Assembly (NCBI GenBank): GCA_902531765.1
Contig: CACAFC010000001.1
Coordinates: 62,001-126,000, forward strand
From: an uncultured Pelagibacteraceae bacterium
Lineage (GTDB): Bacteria > Pseudomonadota > Alphaproteobacteria > Pelagibacterales > Pelagibacteraceae
DNA: 64,000 nt
Direction: 5' to 3'
Part shown: piece by piece, positions 8,949-18,865 of the stretch
Numbering within the stretch: the first letter of the stretch is position 1
Layout: the number at the start of each line of letters is the position of its first letter
The notes under the pieces: generated by a model
What the model was told of the DNA's origin: nothing
The model's input: the letters and a program-made list of their open reading frames with translations, nothing else
Database searches by the model: none
Made by a program: the position numbers and the translations under genes

Positions 8949-11192
8949 ATGAATAAGTTTTTTTTAAAAATTATTTTTGTCTTTTTTTTCTTATCCTCTT
9001 TAGTAGGAGCTGAAACTTTGCAAAAAATCGATATTTCAGGGAACAAAAGAATTTCAGATCAAACTATAATTATTTTTTCTGAAATTGAAATCAATGAAGA
9101 AATTACAAAAAGCAAACTAGACGAAGTAATTAAAAGATTATATCAAACAAATTTTTTTAGAAATATAAATTTGAGTTTTGAAAACCAAACTTTGTTTTTA
9201 AAAGTTGAAGAGAACCCAATAATTGAAAATTTAGAAATCACCGGTATTAAAAAACAATCACTGGTTGAATTTATAAAAGATAAATTGCAACTTGGTGAGA
9301 TGAAATCTTTTGATGAAGAATTATTATCTGCTGATATTAATCTGATTTATAATATATTAAAAACTAATGGATATTATTTTGCTGATATTTCTAGTTCTAA
9401 AAATTTAGATAATGAATTAAATACCATCGATTTAAAGATTGATATTGAATTAGGTGAAAAAGCAAAAATTAAGAAAATTTTATTTCTTGGAGAGAAAGTT
9501 TTTAAAGAAAAAAGATTAAAAGAAGTAATAGTTTCAGAAGAGCATAAATTTTGGAAATTTATTTCAAGAAATGTCTTTATCAATCAAGAGTTGATTAATC
9601 TTGATAAAAGGCTTCTTTCAAATTACTTTAAGAATAATGGCTATTTCAATGTAATTATAGAAAATTCCTTTGTAGAGTTCGATAAAAATTCTAATTTTAA
9701 TTTAATTTTTAATATAAAACCTGGTAAAAAATATTTTTTCAATGATTTTTCATTAAATTTACCAACAAACTATGATGTTAGATTATTCGAAAAGATTACT
9801 AAAAAATTTCCTAAGTTAAAAGGTGATACTTACTCTCTTTTAAAAGTAAATGATCTATTAGATGATATTAATGATATAGCATTGTCAAAACAATATGAAT
9901 TTATTAATGCCTCAATTACAGAAAAAATTAATGGAGATAGAATAAATTTTATCATTAATATTTCTGAAAGTGACAAGTTTTATGTTGAAAAAATAAATAT
10001 AAATGGAAACTATAATACTTTAGAAGAAGTTATCAGAAATAACCTGATAATTGATGAAGGTGATCCTTTTAATGAAATTTTATTTAACAAATCAGTAAAT
10101 AACATCCAAAGCTTAGGAATTTTTAAAAAGGTAAAAACCGAGGTTAATGTTGGATCAAATGACTCGTTAAAAGAGATAGATATTAATGTAGAGGAGAGAC
10201 CAACAGGTGAAATTTCTTTAACTGCAGGTTTCGGTACAACTGGAGAAACAATCGGTGCAGGTATCAAAGAAAACAATTTTTTGGGTAAAGGAATTAAATT
10301 AAATACAAATTTAGAATTGACATCTGAGTCAATCAAGGGACAATTTGTTTATGCTAAACCAAATTTCAATTATACTGATAACACTTTATTTACGTCAATT
10401 AAAAGCTCTACATCAGATTTTTTGACAAATTCAGGTTACAAAACTTCTGAAATAGGTTTTTCTTTAGGAACTCAATTTGAACAATTCCAGAATATATTTC
10501 TAAGCCCAGAAATTGACTTTCTAATCGAAGATTTAGAAACTACAGATACAGCCTCATCCATTTTAAAAAAACAAGAAGGATCATATACAGATTTATATTT
10601 CAATTATTCAATTAATCAGGATTTGAGAGATAAAAAATTCAGAACTGAAAGAGGTTATGTTACAACTTTTTCACAAGAATTACCGCTAGTGTCAGACAAT
10701 GCTGAGTTATCTAATGCATTTGTAATAACTAATTATAAAAAACTTTCATCTACATCAAGCATGATTGGAAAAGCAAGCTTTTATGGAAAAACTATTAATG
10801 GATTAAATGACGATGTAAGAATATCCAAAAGGTTGAATGTTCCTTCCTCTAGACTAAGAGGCTTTCAGAGGGGCAAAGTTGGACCAGTTGAAAACAATGA
10901 CTATATAGGTGGAAATTATGTTACATCATTGAATTTTTCTGCAACTCTTCCAAATTTGGTCGAAGGCTTTGATAATCTTGATGTTGGAATATTTGTTGAT
11001 GCAGCCAATATATGGGGAGTAGACTATGATAGCTCTATTGACGATAAAAGTACGCTTCGTTCATCTACTGGTGTATTACTTAATTTAATGACACCAATAG
11101 GTCCTCTTAGTTTCTCTTTTGCAAATGCTTTATCAAAAGCTTCAACAGATAAAACTGAAACATTCAGATTTAATTTAGGAACTCAATTTTAA
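8949..11192 (+). CDS. bamA: Outer membrane protein assembly factor BamA
   Basis: signal peptide, POTRA repeats, C-terminal Omp85 barrel (RLRGFQRGKVGP, SFANALSK...FRFNLGTQF). Confidence 0.93.
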   Translation: MNKFFLKIIFVFFFLSSLVGAETLQKIDISGNKRISDQTIIIFSEIEINEEITKSKLDEVIKRLYQTNFFRNINLSFENQTLFLKVEENPIIENLEITGIKKQSLVEFIKDKLQLGEMKSFDEELLSADINLIYNILKTNGYYFADISSSKNLDNELNTIDLKIDIELGEKAKIKKILFLGEKVFKEKRLKEVIVSEEHKFWKFISRNVFINQELINLDKRLLSNYFKNNGYFNVIIENSFVEFDKNSNFNLIFNIKPGKKYFFNDFSLNLPTNYDVRLFEKITKKFPKLKGDTYSLLKVNDLLDDINDIALSKQYEFINASITEKINGDRINFIINISESDKFYVEKININGNYNTLEEVIRNNLIIDEGDPFNEILFNKSVNNIQSLGIFKKVKTEVNVGSNDSLKEIDINVEERPTGEISLTAGFGTTGETIGAGIKENNFLGKGIKLNTNLELTSESIKGQFVYAKPNFNYTDNTLFTSIKSSTSDFLTNSGYKTSEIGFSLGTQFEQFQNIFLSPEIDFLIEDLETTDTASSILKKQEGSYTDLYFNYSINQDLRDKKFRTERGYVTTFSQELPLVSDNAELSNAFVITNYKKLSSTSSMIGKASFYGKTINGLNDDVRISKRLNVPSSRLRGFQRGKVGPVENNDYIGGNYVTSLNFSATLPNLVEGFDNLDVGIFVDAANIWGVDYDSSIDDKSTLRSSTGVLLNLMTPIGPLSFSFANALSKASTDKTETFRFNLGTQF

Positions 11193-11713
11193 TGAAATCT
11201 TTTTTTATAAAGATAATAATTTTATTATTTTTATCAGTCAGTGTCTCAAATGCTAACGAGAACATTAGATTTATAGATATTAATTATATTATGAAGAATT
11301 CAGAGGCAGGAAAAACTTTAAATGGTATTATAGAGAATAAAAGTAAAAAAATTACTTCAGAATTAAATGATTTAGGTGAAAAAATTGAAACTAAGAAAAA
11401 GAAAATAATTTCTCAAAAAAATATACTTAAAAAAGATGAATATGAAAAGTTAGTAAAAAATTATGAAGATGAAGTTAAAAAGTTTAATAATATTAGATTA
11501 AAAAAGAATGAGGATTTTAACAAATATAGAATAAACTCACAAAAAAAAATTATTGAAGCTTTAAATCCTCTTATTACTGCTTTTCTTAAAAAAGAGTCTG
11601 TACAGATTTTATTACAAAAAGAACAGATAGTATTTGGAGATAATAAATTAGATATTACAGAAGAAATTCTTAAAATATTTAATGATAAACATAAAAAAAT
11701 TAAATTTGATTAA
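11192..11713 (+). CDS. OmpH/Skp-family periplasmic chaperone
   Basis: signal peptide, IRFIDINYIMKNSEAGKTL, coiled-coil rich, immediately downstream of bamA. Confidence 0.75.
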   Translation: MKSFFIKIIILLFLSVSVSNANENIRFIDINYIMKNSEAGKTLNGIIENKSKKITSELNDLGEKIETKKKKIISQKNILKKDEYEKLVKNYEDEVKKFNNIRLKKNEDFNKYRINSQKKIIEALNPLITAFLKKESVQILLQKEQIVFGDNKLDITEEILKIFNDKHKKIKFD

Positions 11714-11721
11714 AAATATTA

Positions 11722-12174
11722 ATGACTAAAGATAAATTAACAAAATCTGAAATAATTGAACTGTTGCCTCATAGGGAACCAATGCTACTTATAGATGAGC
11801 TGATTAATATAAAGCATCTTCACTCAGCAACAGCAATAATGAACGTTAAAAAAAATTCATTCTACGTAGATGGACATTTTCCAGGTAATCCAGTTTTACC
11901 AGGTGTCATGATTGTAGAAGCTTTTGGTCAAGCTGCTGCTGCCTTAACTGCTCATGGTATAGATAAAAAAGAATACGATAATAAATTAGTTTTTTTAATG
12001 AGTGTTGAAAAAGCGAGATTTAGAAATCCTGTGATACCAGATTGTAAACTTGAATTGAACATCGAAGCTGTAAGATCCCATGGAAGAGTTTGGAAATATA
12101 AGGGAGAGGCCTTTGTAGATGGCATAAAAATGTCTGATGCTCAATGGTCAGCTACAATTGTTGATAGGAAATAA
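11722..12174 (+). CDS. fabZ: 3-hydroxyacyl-ACP dehydratase FabZ
   Basis: LLPHREPMLLIDEL, GHFPGNPVLPGVMIVEAFGQAAA. Confidence 0.96.
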   Translation: MTKDKLTKSEIIELLPHREPMLLIDELINIKHLHSATAIMNVKKNSFYVDGHFPGNPVLPGVMIVEAFGQAAAALTAHGIDKKEYDNKLVFLMSVEKARFRNPVIPDCKLELNIEAVRSHGRVWKYKGEAFVDGIKMSDAQWSATIVDRK

Positions 12175-12228
12175 TTAGCAACAAATCTTGATAAGATTTT
12201 AAAGTAAGTTTTGATATTAAACTTATTA

Positions 12229-13206
12229 ATGATCAATCCTTTTTTTAAAAATACAGGCCCTCATTATATAAACTTTTTGCTGAAGACAATTAATTTAAAG
12301 AATGACAATTTGCCTGATGATAAAATTACAGATATTAAAGATCTTTATTCATCTAAAAAAAATGAAATAACTTTCCTTCACTCAAAAAAATACACTGATT
12401 TAGCAAAAGAAACTAAAGCTTCTTACTGCTTAACATCAAAAAACTTTCAATCATTTTTGCCAGATAGCTGTAAGGCGATTATCACTGACAAAGTTTTATT
12501 GCATACTGCTGAAATAACAAAAATTTTTTATCCAGACTCTATTTCTGATGACTATGATAACACTGTAAAAGATATAATTGATACAGATCTTAAAGATAAA
12601 GTTAAGTTTGGAAAAAATGTTCTTATTGGTGAAAATGTTAAATTTGGGGCAAATTGTTTAATTGGTCATAATTCAATCATAGAAAAAAATGTCAATATAG
12701 GTGATAATTGTTCTATAGGATCAAACGTAATTATTAGAAATTCATTAATTAAAAATAACGTTCACATTTTAGATGGATGTGTAATTGGGAAAAAAGGGTT
12801 TGGTTTTTTTCCAAATAAAGATGTTAATTTTAGATATCCTCAAATAGGTATTGTAATAATTGAGGATAATGTAGAAATAGGTTGCGGATCTACAATAGAT
12901 AGAGGCTCTCTTTCAAATACAATTATAGGAAAAAATACATATTTAGATAATCAAATACATATAGCACACAATGTTAAAATTGGTGAAAATTGTATTATTG
13001 CTGGACAAGTAGGTTTTGCAGGAAGCTCTACTTTAGGAAATAATGTTATGATTGGAGGTCAGGCAGGTATTTCAGGACATCTTAAGATTGGCAATAATGT
13101 ACAAATAGGTGGTGGTAGTGGCGTAATAAAAAACATTCCTGATAACTCTAGAGTGATGGGCTATCCAGCAAAAGATTTAAAAAACTTTATTAGAGAAAAT
13201 AAATGA
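12229..13206 (+). CDS. lpxD: UDP-3-O-acylglucosamine N-acyltransferase LpxD (ATG 12229 preferred; ORF track begins at TTG 12211)
   Basis: left-handed beta-helix hexapeptide repeats; GCGSTIDRGSLSNTIIG, DNQIHIAHNVKIGENCIIAGQVGFAGSS. Confidence 0.93.
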   Translation: MINPFFKNTGPHYINFLLKTINLKNDNLPDDKITDIKDLYSSKKNEITFLHSKKYTDLAKETKASYCLTSKNFQSFLPDSCKAIITDKVLLHTAEITKIFYPDSISDDYDNTVKDIIDTDLKDKVKFGKNVLIGENVKFGANCLIGHNSIIEKNVNIGDNCSIGSNVIIRNSLIKNNVHILDGCVIGKKGFGFFPNKDVNFRYPQIGIVIIEDNVEIGCGSTIDRGSLSNTIIGKNTYLDNQIHIAHNVKIGENCIIAGQVGFAGSSTLGNNVMIGGQAGISGHLKIGNNVQIGGGSGVIKNIPDNSRVMGYPAKDLKNFIRENK

Positions 13207-13979
13207 TAGATAAAACAGCTATAATAAATAAAAATGCAAAAATTCATTCAAACGTTAAGATTGGGCCCTATTCTGTCATTGGTCCTAATGTTGAAATTGG
13301 AGAGAATACAGAAATTCAATCTCATGTGAACATTACTGGAAATACTAAAATTGGAAATGGAAATAAAATTTATTCATTTGTTTCAATAAACGACCCCCAA
13401 GATTTAAAATATAATGGTGAAGAAACAATTTTATCTATTGGAGATAACAATAAAATAAGAGAGTATGTAACAATAAATCCAGGCACGATTGGTGGTGGAG
13501 GCATAACTACAATTGGAAACAATTGTTTATTTATGATTTCATCTCATGTAGCTCATGATTGTCAGGTAGGTAACAATGTAATTATAGCAAATAATGTGCC
13601 TTTAGGAGGTCACGCTATTATTGAAGATAACGTAGTTATAGGTGGAAACTCTGCTGTTCAACAGTTTACAAGAATTGGTAAAATGGCAATGATTGGAGGA
13701 ATGACTGGAGTGTTACACGATGTTATTCCTTATGGATTATCGACAGGCAATAGAAATTCGTTACAAGGGTTAAATTTAATAGGCTTAAGAAGAGCTAAGT
13801 TTGAAAATAAAGATATTTTAGGATTGAGTGAAGCATATAAAGAGATTTTCGCTAACAAAAATATCAATGAAAATATAAGTAAGTTAAATGGTTCATTTAA
13901 GGAAAATCCGTTAGTTAAAGAAGTAATAGAATTCATAACTAAGGATAAAAAAAGATCTATTTGTACCCCATTTTCATAA
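13203..13979 (+). CDS. lpxA: UDP-N-acetylglucosamine acyltransferase LpxA
   Basis: hexapeptide repeats; REYVTINPGT, HVAHDCQVGNNVIIANNVPLGGHA, GLSTGNRNSLQGLNLIGLRR. Confidence 0.95.
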   Translation: MIDKTAIINKNAKIHSNVKIGPYSVIGPNVEIGENTEIQSHVNITGNTKIGNGNKIYSFVSINDPQDLKYNGEETILSIGDNNKIREYVTINPGTIGGGGITTIGNNCLFMISSHVAHDCQVGNNVIIANNVPLGGHAIIEDNVVIGGNSAVQQFTRIGKMAMIGGMTGVLHDVIPYGLSTGNRNSLQGLNLIGLRRAKFENKDILGLSEAYKEIFANKNINENISKLNGSFKENPLVKEVIEFITKDKKRSICTPFS

Positions 13980-13980
13980 G

Positions 13981-14775
13981 ATGATAGGATTAATTTTTGG
14001 TGATACAGACTTTCCAAATAAAATACTTGAAACAATCAAAAAAAGAAAAATAAAGTATCTAATAATTGATTTATCTAAATCAAAGAAATTTAAAAAAGAT
14101 AGTAAATCTTATTTGGTTTCTATAGGTCAATTTGGTAAAATAATTAATATCCTTAAGGAAAATAACTGTAAAAAAGTCATATTTGCCGGGAAAGTTAACA
14201 AACCAAACTTTTCAAAATTAAAATTAGACCTTAAAGGAATTTATTACATTCCAAGAATTATCAAAGCATCCAAGCTTGGTGATGCTGCTATTTTGAAAGA
14301 AATTATCAAAATCCTTGCTCAGAATAAGATTAAAACTGAAAATTCACTTAAATTTAATCCAGAGCTGTCTCTTAAAAAGGGTAATTATTCAAAAATTAAA
14401 CCTAATAAATTGGATCAATTGGATATTAAAAAAGCAATTAAAACTTTAAATAGTTTGAGAGAATATAATTTTAGTCAAGGAGTTGTAGTTAGAAATAAAA
14501 AAGTTGTTGCTATAGAAGGCAAAGGTGGAACTAAAAAAATGCTCGAAAAAAGTAGAAACAAAAAATTTAGAAATTCTGGGGTTTTGGTTAAATTTGCAAA
14601 AAAAAAACAAGATCTAAGAATTGATTTACCTACTATTGGATTAAAAACTATTAAACAAAGTAAGACTGCAGGATTAAAAGGCATTGTTGTAAAAAGTAAA
14701 CAACATATATTTTTAGACAAGAATAAATGTATTAGCTTTGCTGATAAGAATAAAATGTTTATCTCAGTGAAATGA
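13981..14775 (+). CDS. lpxI: UDP-2,3-diacylglucosamine pyrophosphatase LpxI
   Basis: DUF1009-type sequence (GDAAILKEIIKIL, VAIEGKGGTKKMLEK, LPTIGLKTIKQSKTAGLKGIVVK) between lpxA and lpxB. Confidence 0.9.
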   Translation: MIGLIFGDTDFPNKILETIKKRKIKYLIIDLSKSKKFKKDSKSYLVSIGQFGKIINILKENNCKKVIFAGKVNKPNFSKLKLDLKGIYYIPRIIKASKLGDAAILKEIIKILAQNKIKTENSLKFNPELSLKKGNYSKIKPNKLDQLDIKKAIKTLNSLREYNFSQGVVVRNKKVVAIEGKGGTKKMLEKSRNKKFRNSGVLVKFAKKKQDLRIDLPTIGLKTIKQSKTAGLKGIVVKSKQHIFLDKNKCISFADKNKMFISVK

Positions 14776-15908
14776 AAAAAATTTTTATATTAACTGGTGA
14801 ACCTTCTGGAGATAGATTAGCATCCACAGTTATTAGTAAGCTCCAACAAAATCATCCTGAAATAGAATATTTAAGTGTTGGAGGCTCACATTTAAACAAA
14901 CTTGGTATCAAATCAATATATGATCTTAAAGAGATAACTCATATTGGTTTTACAAGTGTAATTTTAAATTTATTTAAAATCAGAAATAAAATGAATGAAA
15001 CTGTAAAAAAAATAATTGAATTTAATCCAGATATTTTATTTAGTGTTGATAGCCCAGATTTTACTCTTAGGGTTGCTGAAAAAGTAAAAAGTATAAATCC
15101 TAAAATCAAAACAATACACTATGTTGCTCCTCAGGTATGGGTATGGAGAGAGGGTAGGGTTAAGAATTTTAAAAAGTTTTTAGACCATGTTTTATTATTA
15201 TTCAATTTTGAAAAAAAATACTTTGATAAAGAAAATATTAAAAATACTTTCGTTGGTCATCCATTACTTGAAAATAAAGAGAATGTTAAAACAAATTTAT
15301 CAAATATAATTGATGACAATAAAAAAATTATATCTTTATTCGCTGGAAGCCGAACATCTGAAACTAATATTCTTTTACCAATTTTATTAGACTTCATTAA
15401 ATTAATGAATGAAAAATTCAATGAATACAATTTTGTTTTTCATGCAACTGATCAAAACAAAGATCTAATAAAAGATGAAATTAAAAAAACAAACTACAAC
15501 AATGTTGAAGTCATATCTGATGAGAATATAAAATCAAAAATACTATCAAACTCTGTATTTGCTGTAGCAAAATCAGGAACTGTTTCTCTTGAAATTTGTA
15601 ATGCAAAAGTTCCATCTATCATTATTTATAAAATGAATTTCGTAAATTTTTTGATTGTAAAATTTTTAGTAAAAACAAAATATGCTAATATAATTAATAT
15701 AATTAATCAAAAAGAAATAATTCCAGAATTAATTCAAAAAGAATGCAATTCAAAAGAAATTTTTAGATCTGTAGTATATTTTTTAAAAAACCCCGAGCTT
15801 ATGAAAAAACAAATTCTTGATGTGAGCAATACTTTAAATGAGATCAAATCTAAAACTTCTTCATCTTCAGAGGCTTCAGCGGTAGTTTCAAACTATCTTA
15901 GCGCTTAA
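14772..15908 (+). CDS. lpxB: Lipid-A-disaccharide synthase
   Basis: FILTGEPSGDRLAS, SVDSPDFTLRVAEK, HYVAPQVWVWREGRVK, FVGHPLLE, LFAGSRTSE. Confidence 0.95.
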   Translation: MKKIFILTGEPSGDRLASTVISKLQQNHPEIEYLSVGGSHLNKLGIKSIYDLKEITHIGFTSVILNLFKIRNKMNETVKKIIEFNPDILFSVDSPDFTLRVAEKVKSINPKIKTIHYVAPQVWVWREGRVKNFKKFLDHVLLLFNFEKKYFDKENIKNTFVGHPLLENKENVKTNLSNIIDDNKKIISLFAGSRTSETNILLPILLDFIKLMNEKFNEYNFVFHATDQNKDLIKDEIKKTNYNNVEVISDENIKSKILSNSVFAVAKSGTVSLEICNAKVPSIIIYKMNFVNFLIVKFLVKTKYANIINIINQKEIIPELIQKECNSKEIFRSVVYFLKNPELMKKQILDVSNTLNEIKSKTSSSSEASAVVSNYLSA

Positions 15909-17285
15909 TCGTTTTTGAACTTCTTCTTTTCCTAATGACAAAATAATATCATATATACCAGGTCCAAACTTTGAACCAGTTAGTGCAATTCTTAGTGGTT
16001 GTCCAACACCTTTAAAATTTGTGCCATGCGATTTTATAAGCTCGTTTACTATTGGTTCTAAAATTTCTCTAGAAGGCAGGTCTATTTTTTCAAACTGACT
16101 CTTAAAATCAGAAATTACTTTTCTAGCTTTATCGTCAATTAATTTAAGATCATCTTTATTAAAATCTACCTTGTCTTTTATAATATATTGACCATTATTA
16201 AATATATCCTCCAAAGTTTTTGCTTTATTTTTTAGGAAGGTAAGAGATTTTTTAATCTTATCTTTTTTATCTGATTGAATTTCACTTTTATATAATTTGC
16301 AATATTCAGTTAATTGGTTGAATAAATCATCCTCATCAATATTCTTAATATAGTGTTCATTCATTGATAAAATTCTACTTATATCAAGTTTAGAGGGAGA
16401 TTTACCGACACCTTCTAAATTAAAAAATTTTATACTTTCCTCTAATGTGAATATTTCTTTATCTTTGTAAGACCAGCCTAATCTTAAAAGGTAGTTTCGA
16501 AGAGCATCTGGCATGATACCTATTTTGGAATAATCATTTAATGTAGAAGCTTGATCTCGCTTTGATAGTTTCTTTCCCTCTATTGTATGTATCAATGGTA
16601 TGTGAGCAAATGAGGGTAAATCCCATTTCATGGCTTGATAAATTTGTATTTGTTTGAAGGTGTTTATTTTATGATCGTCACCTCTAATAATATGTGTCAT
16701 ATTCATTTGGTGATCGTCTACGGATGCAGATAAATTATATGTAGGGGTCCCGTCATTTCTTAAGATAATAAAATCTTCGATTGTATTATTATCAACCTCA
16801 ACATCACCTTGAACCAAATCTTTCAAAATTGATGTCCCATCAATCTTACTTTTAAATCTTATGACAGGTTTAATATCTTTGGGAGCATCAGATTCTTTTT
16901 TATCTCTCCATTTTCTGTCATAAATATAAGGAATCTTTTTTTGTCTAGCTCTTTTTTTTTGTTCTTCTATTTCTTCACTTGAACAATAACATTTATATGC
17001 ATGACCATTCTTAAGAAGCTCATTCGCAACTTTAATGTGGTTGTTTACTTTTTCTGATTGAATATATTCTTCTCCATCATAGTTGATACCAATCCATTTA
17101 AGAGATTGTATTATTTGATCTTTATATTCATCTTTAGATCTTTCTTTATCTGTATCTTCCACCCTTAAATAAAATTTTCCATTGTGATTTTTGGAGTATA
17201 ACCAATTAAATAAAGCCGTTCTAACACCACCAATATGTAATGCACCAGTAGGTGAGGGAGCAAATCTAGTTGCTACTTTTTTCAT
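15888..17285 (-). CDS. gltX: Glutamyl-tRNA synthetase
   Basis: TRFAPSPTGALHIGGVRTALFNWLYS, GKKLSKRDQAS (KMSKS equivalent). Confidence 0.97.
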   Translation of the reverse strand: MKKVATRFAPSPTGALHIGGVRTALFNWLYSKNHNGKFYLRVEDTDKERSKDEYKDQIIQSLKWIGINYDGEEYIQSEKVNNHIKVANELLKNGHAYKCYCSSEEIEEQKKRARQKKIPYIYDRKWRDKKESDAPKDIKPVIRFKSKIDGTSILKDLVQGDVEVDNNTIEDFIILRNDGTPTYNLSASVDDHQMNMTHIIRGDDHKINTFKQIQIYQAMKWDLPSFAHIPLIHTIEGKKLSKRDQASTLNDYSKIGIMPDALRNYLLRLGWSYKDKEIFTLEESIKFFNLEGVGKSPSKLDISRILSMNEHYIKNIDEDDLFNQLTEYCKLYKSEIQSDKKDKIKKSLTFLKNKAKTLEDIFNNGQYIIKDKVDFNKDDLKLIDDKARKVISDFKSQFEKIDLPSREILEPIVNELIKSHGTNFKGVGQPLRIALTGSKFGPGIYDIILSLGKEEVQKRLSAKIV

Positions 17286-17307
17286 TAAAATGGTTTAGAC
17301 TATTTTT

Positions 17308-17985
17308 TTAGAAGTTTCTATATAAAGATACTAATACACCCTGAACTTTTACTCTATCAGGTCCAAATATTTTAGTTTCGTAATTTTTGTTGGCACTTTC
17401 TAAAGCAACAACTTTACCTTTTTTCCTAATTCTTTTTAACATTGCTTCATGCTCATCAATTAAAGCAACAACAATTTTTCCATTATCAGCTGTATCTGTT
17501 CTTTTAATAATTACTGTATCACCCTCATGAATTCCAGCTTCAATCATCGAGTCCCCTTGAACTTTTAAACCAAAATAGTCTCCATTTTTCTCTAAATTAC
17601 TTGGTAAAGGTATTCTTGAAACCTCATTTTGAATAGCTTCAACAGGTGTTCCAGCAGCAATTTTTCCTAAAACTGGCACCTCAGTATCATCTGATGATAA
17701 ATTTTCCTCGTCTAAACCACCTTTAATAACACTTGGTGAAAAATTGTTATAAATGTCATTTGCAGAGGCCGTTTCTGGCAATTTAATTACTTCTAATGCT
17801 CTTGCTTTATGAGCAAGTCTTTTAATAAAACCTCTTTCTTCTAAAGCACTTATAAGTCTATGAATTCCAGACTTAGATTTAAGGTTTAATGAAGCTTTCA
17901 TTTCTTCATAAGAAGGAGAAACACCAGAGCTTCTCAACTTCTTGTTGATGAATAAGAGCAGGTTTTTTTGTTTTTTTGTTAGCAT
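17308..17985 (-). CDS. lexA: LexA repressor
   Basis: N-terminal wHTH, VPVLGKIAAGTPVEAIQNE cleavage-region motif, GDSMIEAGIHEGDTVIIKR, Ser/Lys dyad region. Confidence 0.96.
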   Translation of the reverse strand: MLTKKQKNLLLFINKKLRSSGVSPSYEEMKASLNLKSKSGIHRLISALEERGFIKRLAHKARALEVIKLPETASANDIYNNFSPSVIKGGLDEENLSSDDTEVPVLGKIAAGTPVEAIQNEVSRIPLPSNLEKNGDYFGLKVQGDSMIEAGIHEGDTVIIKRTDTADNGKIVVALIDEHEAMLKRIRKKGKVVALESANKNYETKIFGPDRVKVQGVLVSLYRNF

Positions 17986-18009
17986 AAGAACAAATATCGT
18001 ACAAAATCT

Positions 18010-18024
18010 GTTCTACAAAAGTTC
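18010..18024. promoter_or_regulatory. Alphaproteobacterial-type SOS box (GTTC-N7-GTTC) upstream of lexA
   Basis: GTTCTACAAAAGTTC exact match, 25-39 bp upstream of the lexA start. Confidence 0.85.
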
Positions 18025-18073
18025 TTTTCAATTCACAATAGTAAAAAATGCAATAAAATAGGGAACTATTTGA

Positions 18074-18865
18074 CTACAGAACTGAGAAAATAGAATTATT
18101 TTCCAAATTTTTCAAAAGTGATTCACCAATTAGAAAAGTTTTAATAGATGTTTTATTAGAGAGTTCTAATAGTTCATCTTTATTTTTAATTCCACTTTCA
18201 GAAATTAATGGACCTTTATGATTAACTAAAACATCATGAATATCAAAAGTTGTATTTATATCGGTTTTAAGTGTCTTTAAGTTCCTATTATTGATGCCAA
18301 TTAATGCATCTTCAAATTTTAAAGCTTGTTTTGCCTCTTTGACTGTATGTACCTCAACTATAACAGATATATTTAATTTTAATGCTTCCTCATATAACTC
18401 ATTAGCAAGGCTTTCACTTACACCAGCTAATATAATCAAAATTGCATCTGCTCCGTGACTTTTTGCTAATGGAATTTGAAATTTATCCACAAAAAAGTCC
18501 TTACAGAGAATTGGTAAATTAACATTTTGTTTGATTTTATTTATATGTGTTAAATTTCCTAAAAAAAAATTTTCTTCAGTCAAAACTGATAAACAAGTAG
18601 CTTTATTATCATTATATATATTAGCTATTTTAACAGGGTCATAATCATTTATGATTACACCTGCAGAAGGACTAGCTTTTTTGATCTCAGCAATAATTGA
18701 AAATTTGTTTTGCTTAATATTTTTTTTAATTTTTTCTTTAAAATTAACAAAAGTTTTATTTTTTTCTATTAATTCATTTAATGTGTCTATTGAAAAATTT
18801 TTTTTAGAATTTTCAATTTTTTCTATTTTTTTTTTAATAATCTTTTCGAGTATATTTTCAGACAT
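18074..18865 (-). CDS. trpC: Indole-3-glycerol phosphate synthase
   Basis: FSIIAEIKKASPSAGVI, ILCKDFFVDKFQIPLAKSHGADAILII, IGINNRNLKTLKTD, ISESGI. Confidence 0.96.
   Translation of the reverse strand: MSENILEKIIKKKIEKIENSKKNFSIDTLNELIEKNKTFVNFKEKIKKNIKQNKFSIIAEIKKASPSAGVIINDYDPVKIANIYNDNKATCLSVLTEENFFLGNLTHINKIKQNVNLPILCKDFFVDKFQIPLAKSHGADAILIILAGVSESLANELYEEALKLNISVIVEVHTVKEAKQALKFEDALIGINNRNLKTLKTDINTTFDIHDVLVNHKGPLISESGIKNKDELLELSNKTSIKTFLIGESLLKNLENNSIFSVL

Noticed and set aside
10010-10336. 108-aa minus-strand ORF antisense to bamA
   Set aside because: Lies wholly within a well-supported bamA ORF; no recognisable domain; consistent with chance antisense ORF.
13730-14035. 101-aa minus-strand ORF across lpxA/lpxI
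   Set aside because: Antisense to two clear genes; composition typical of reverse-translated AT-rich coding sequence.
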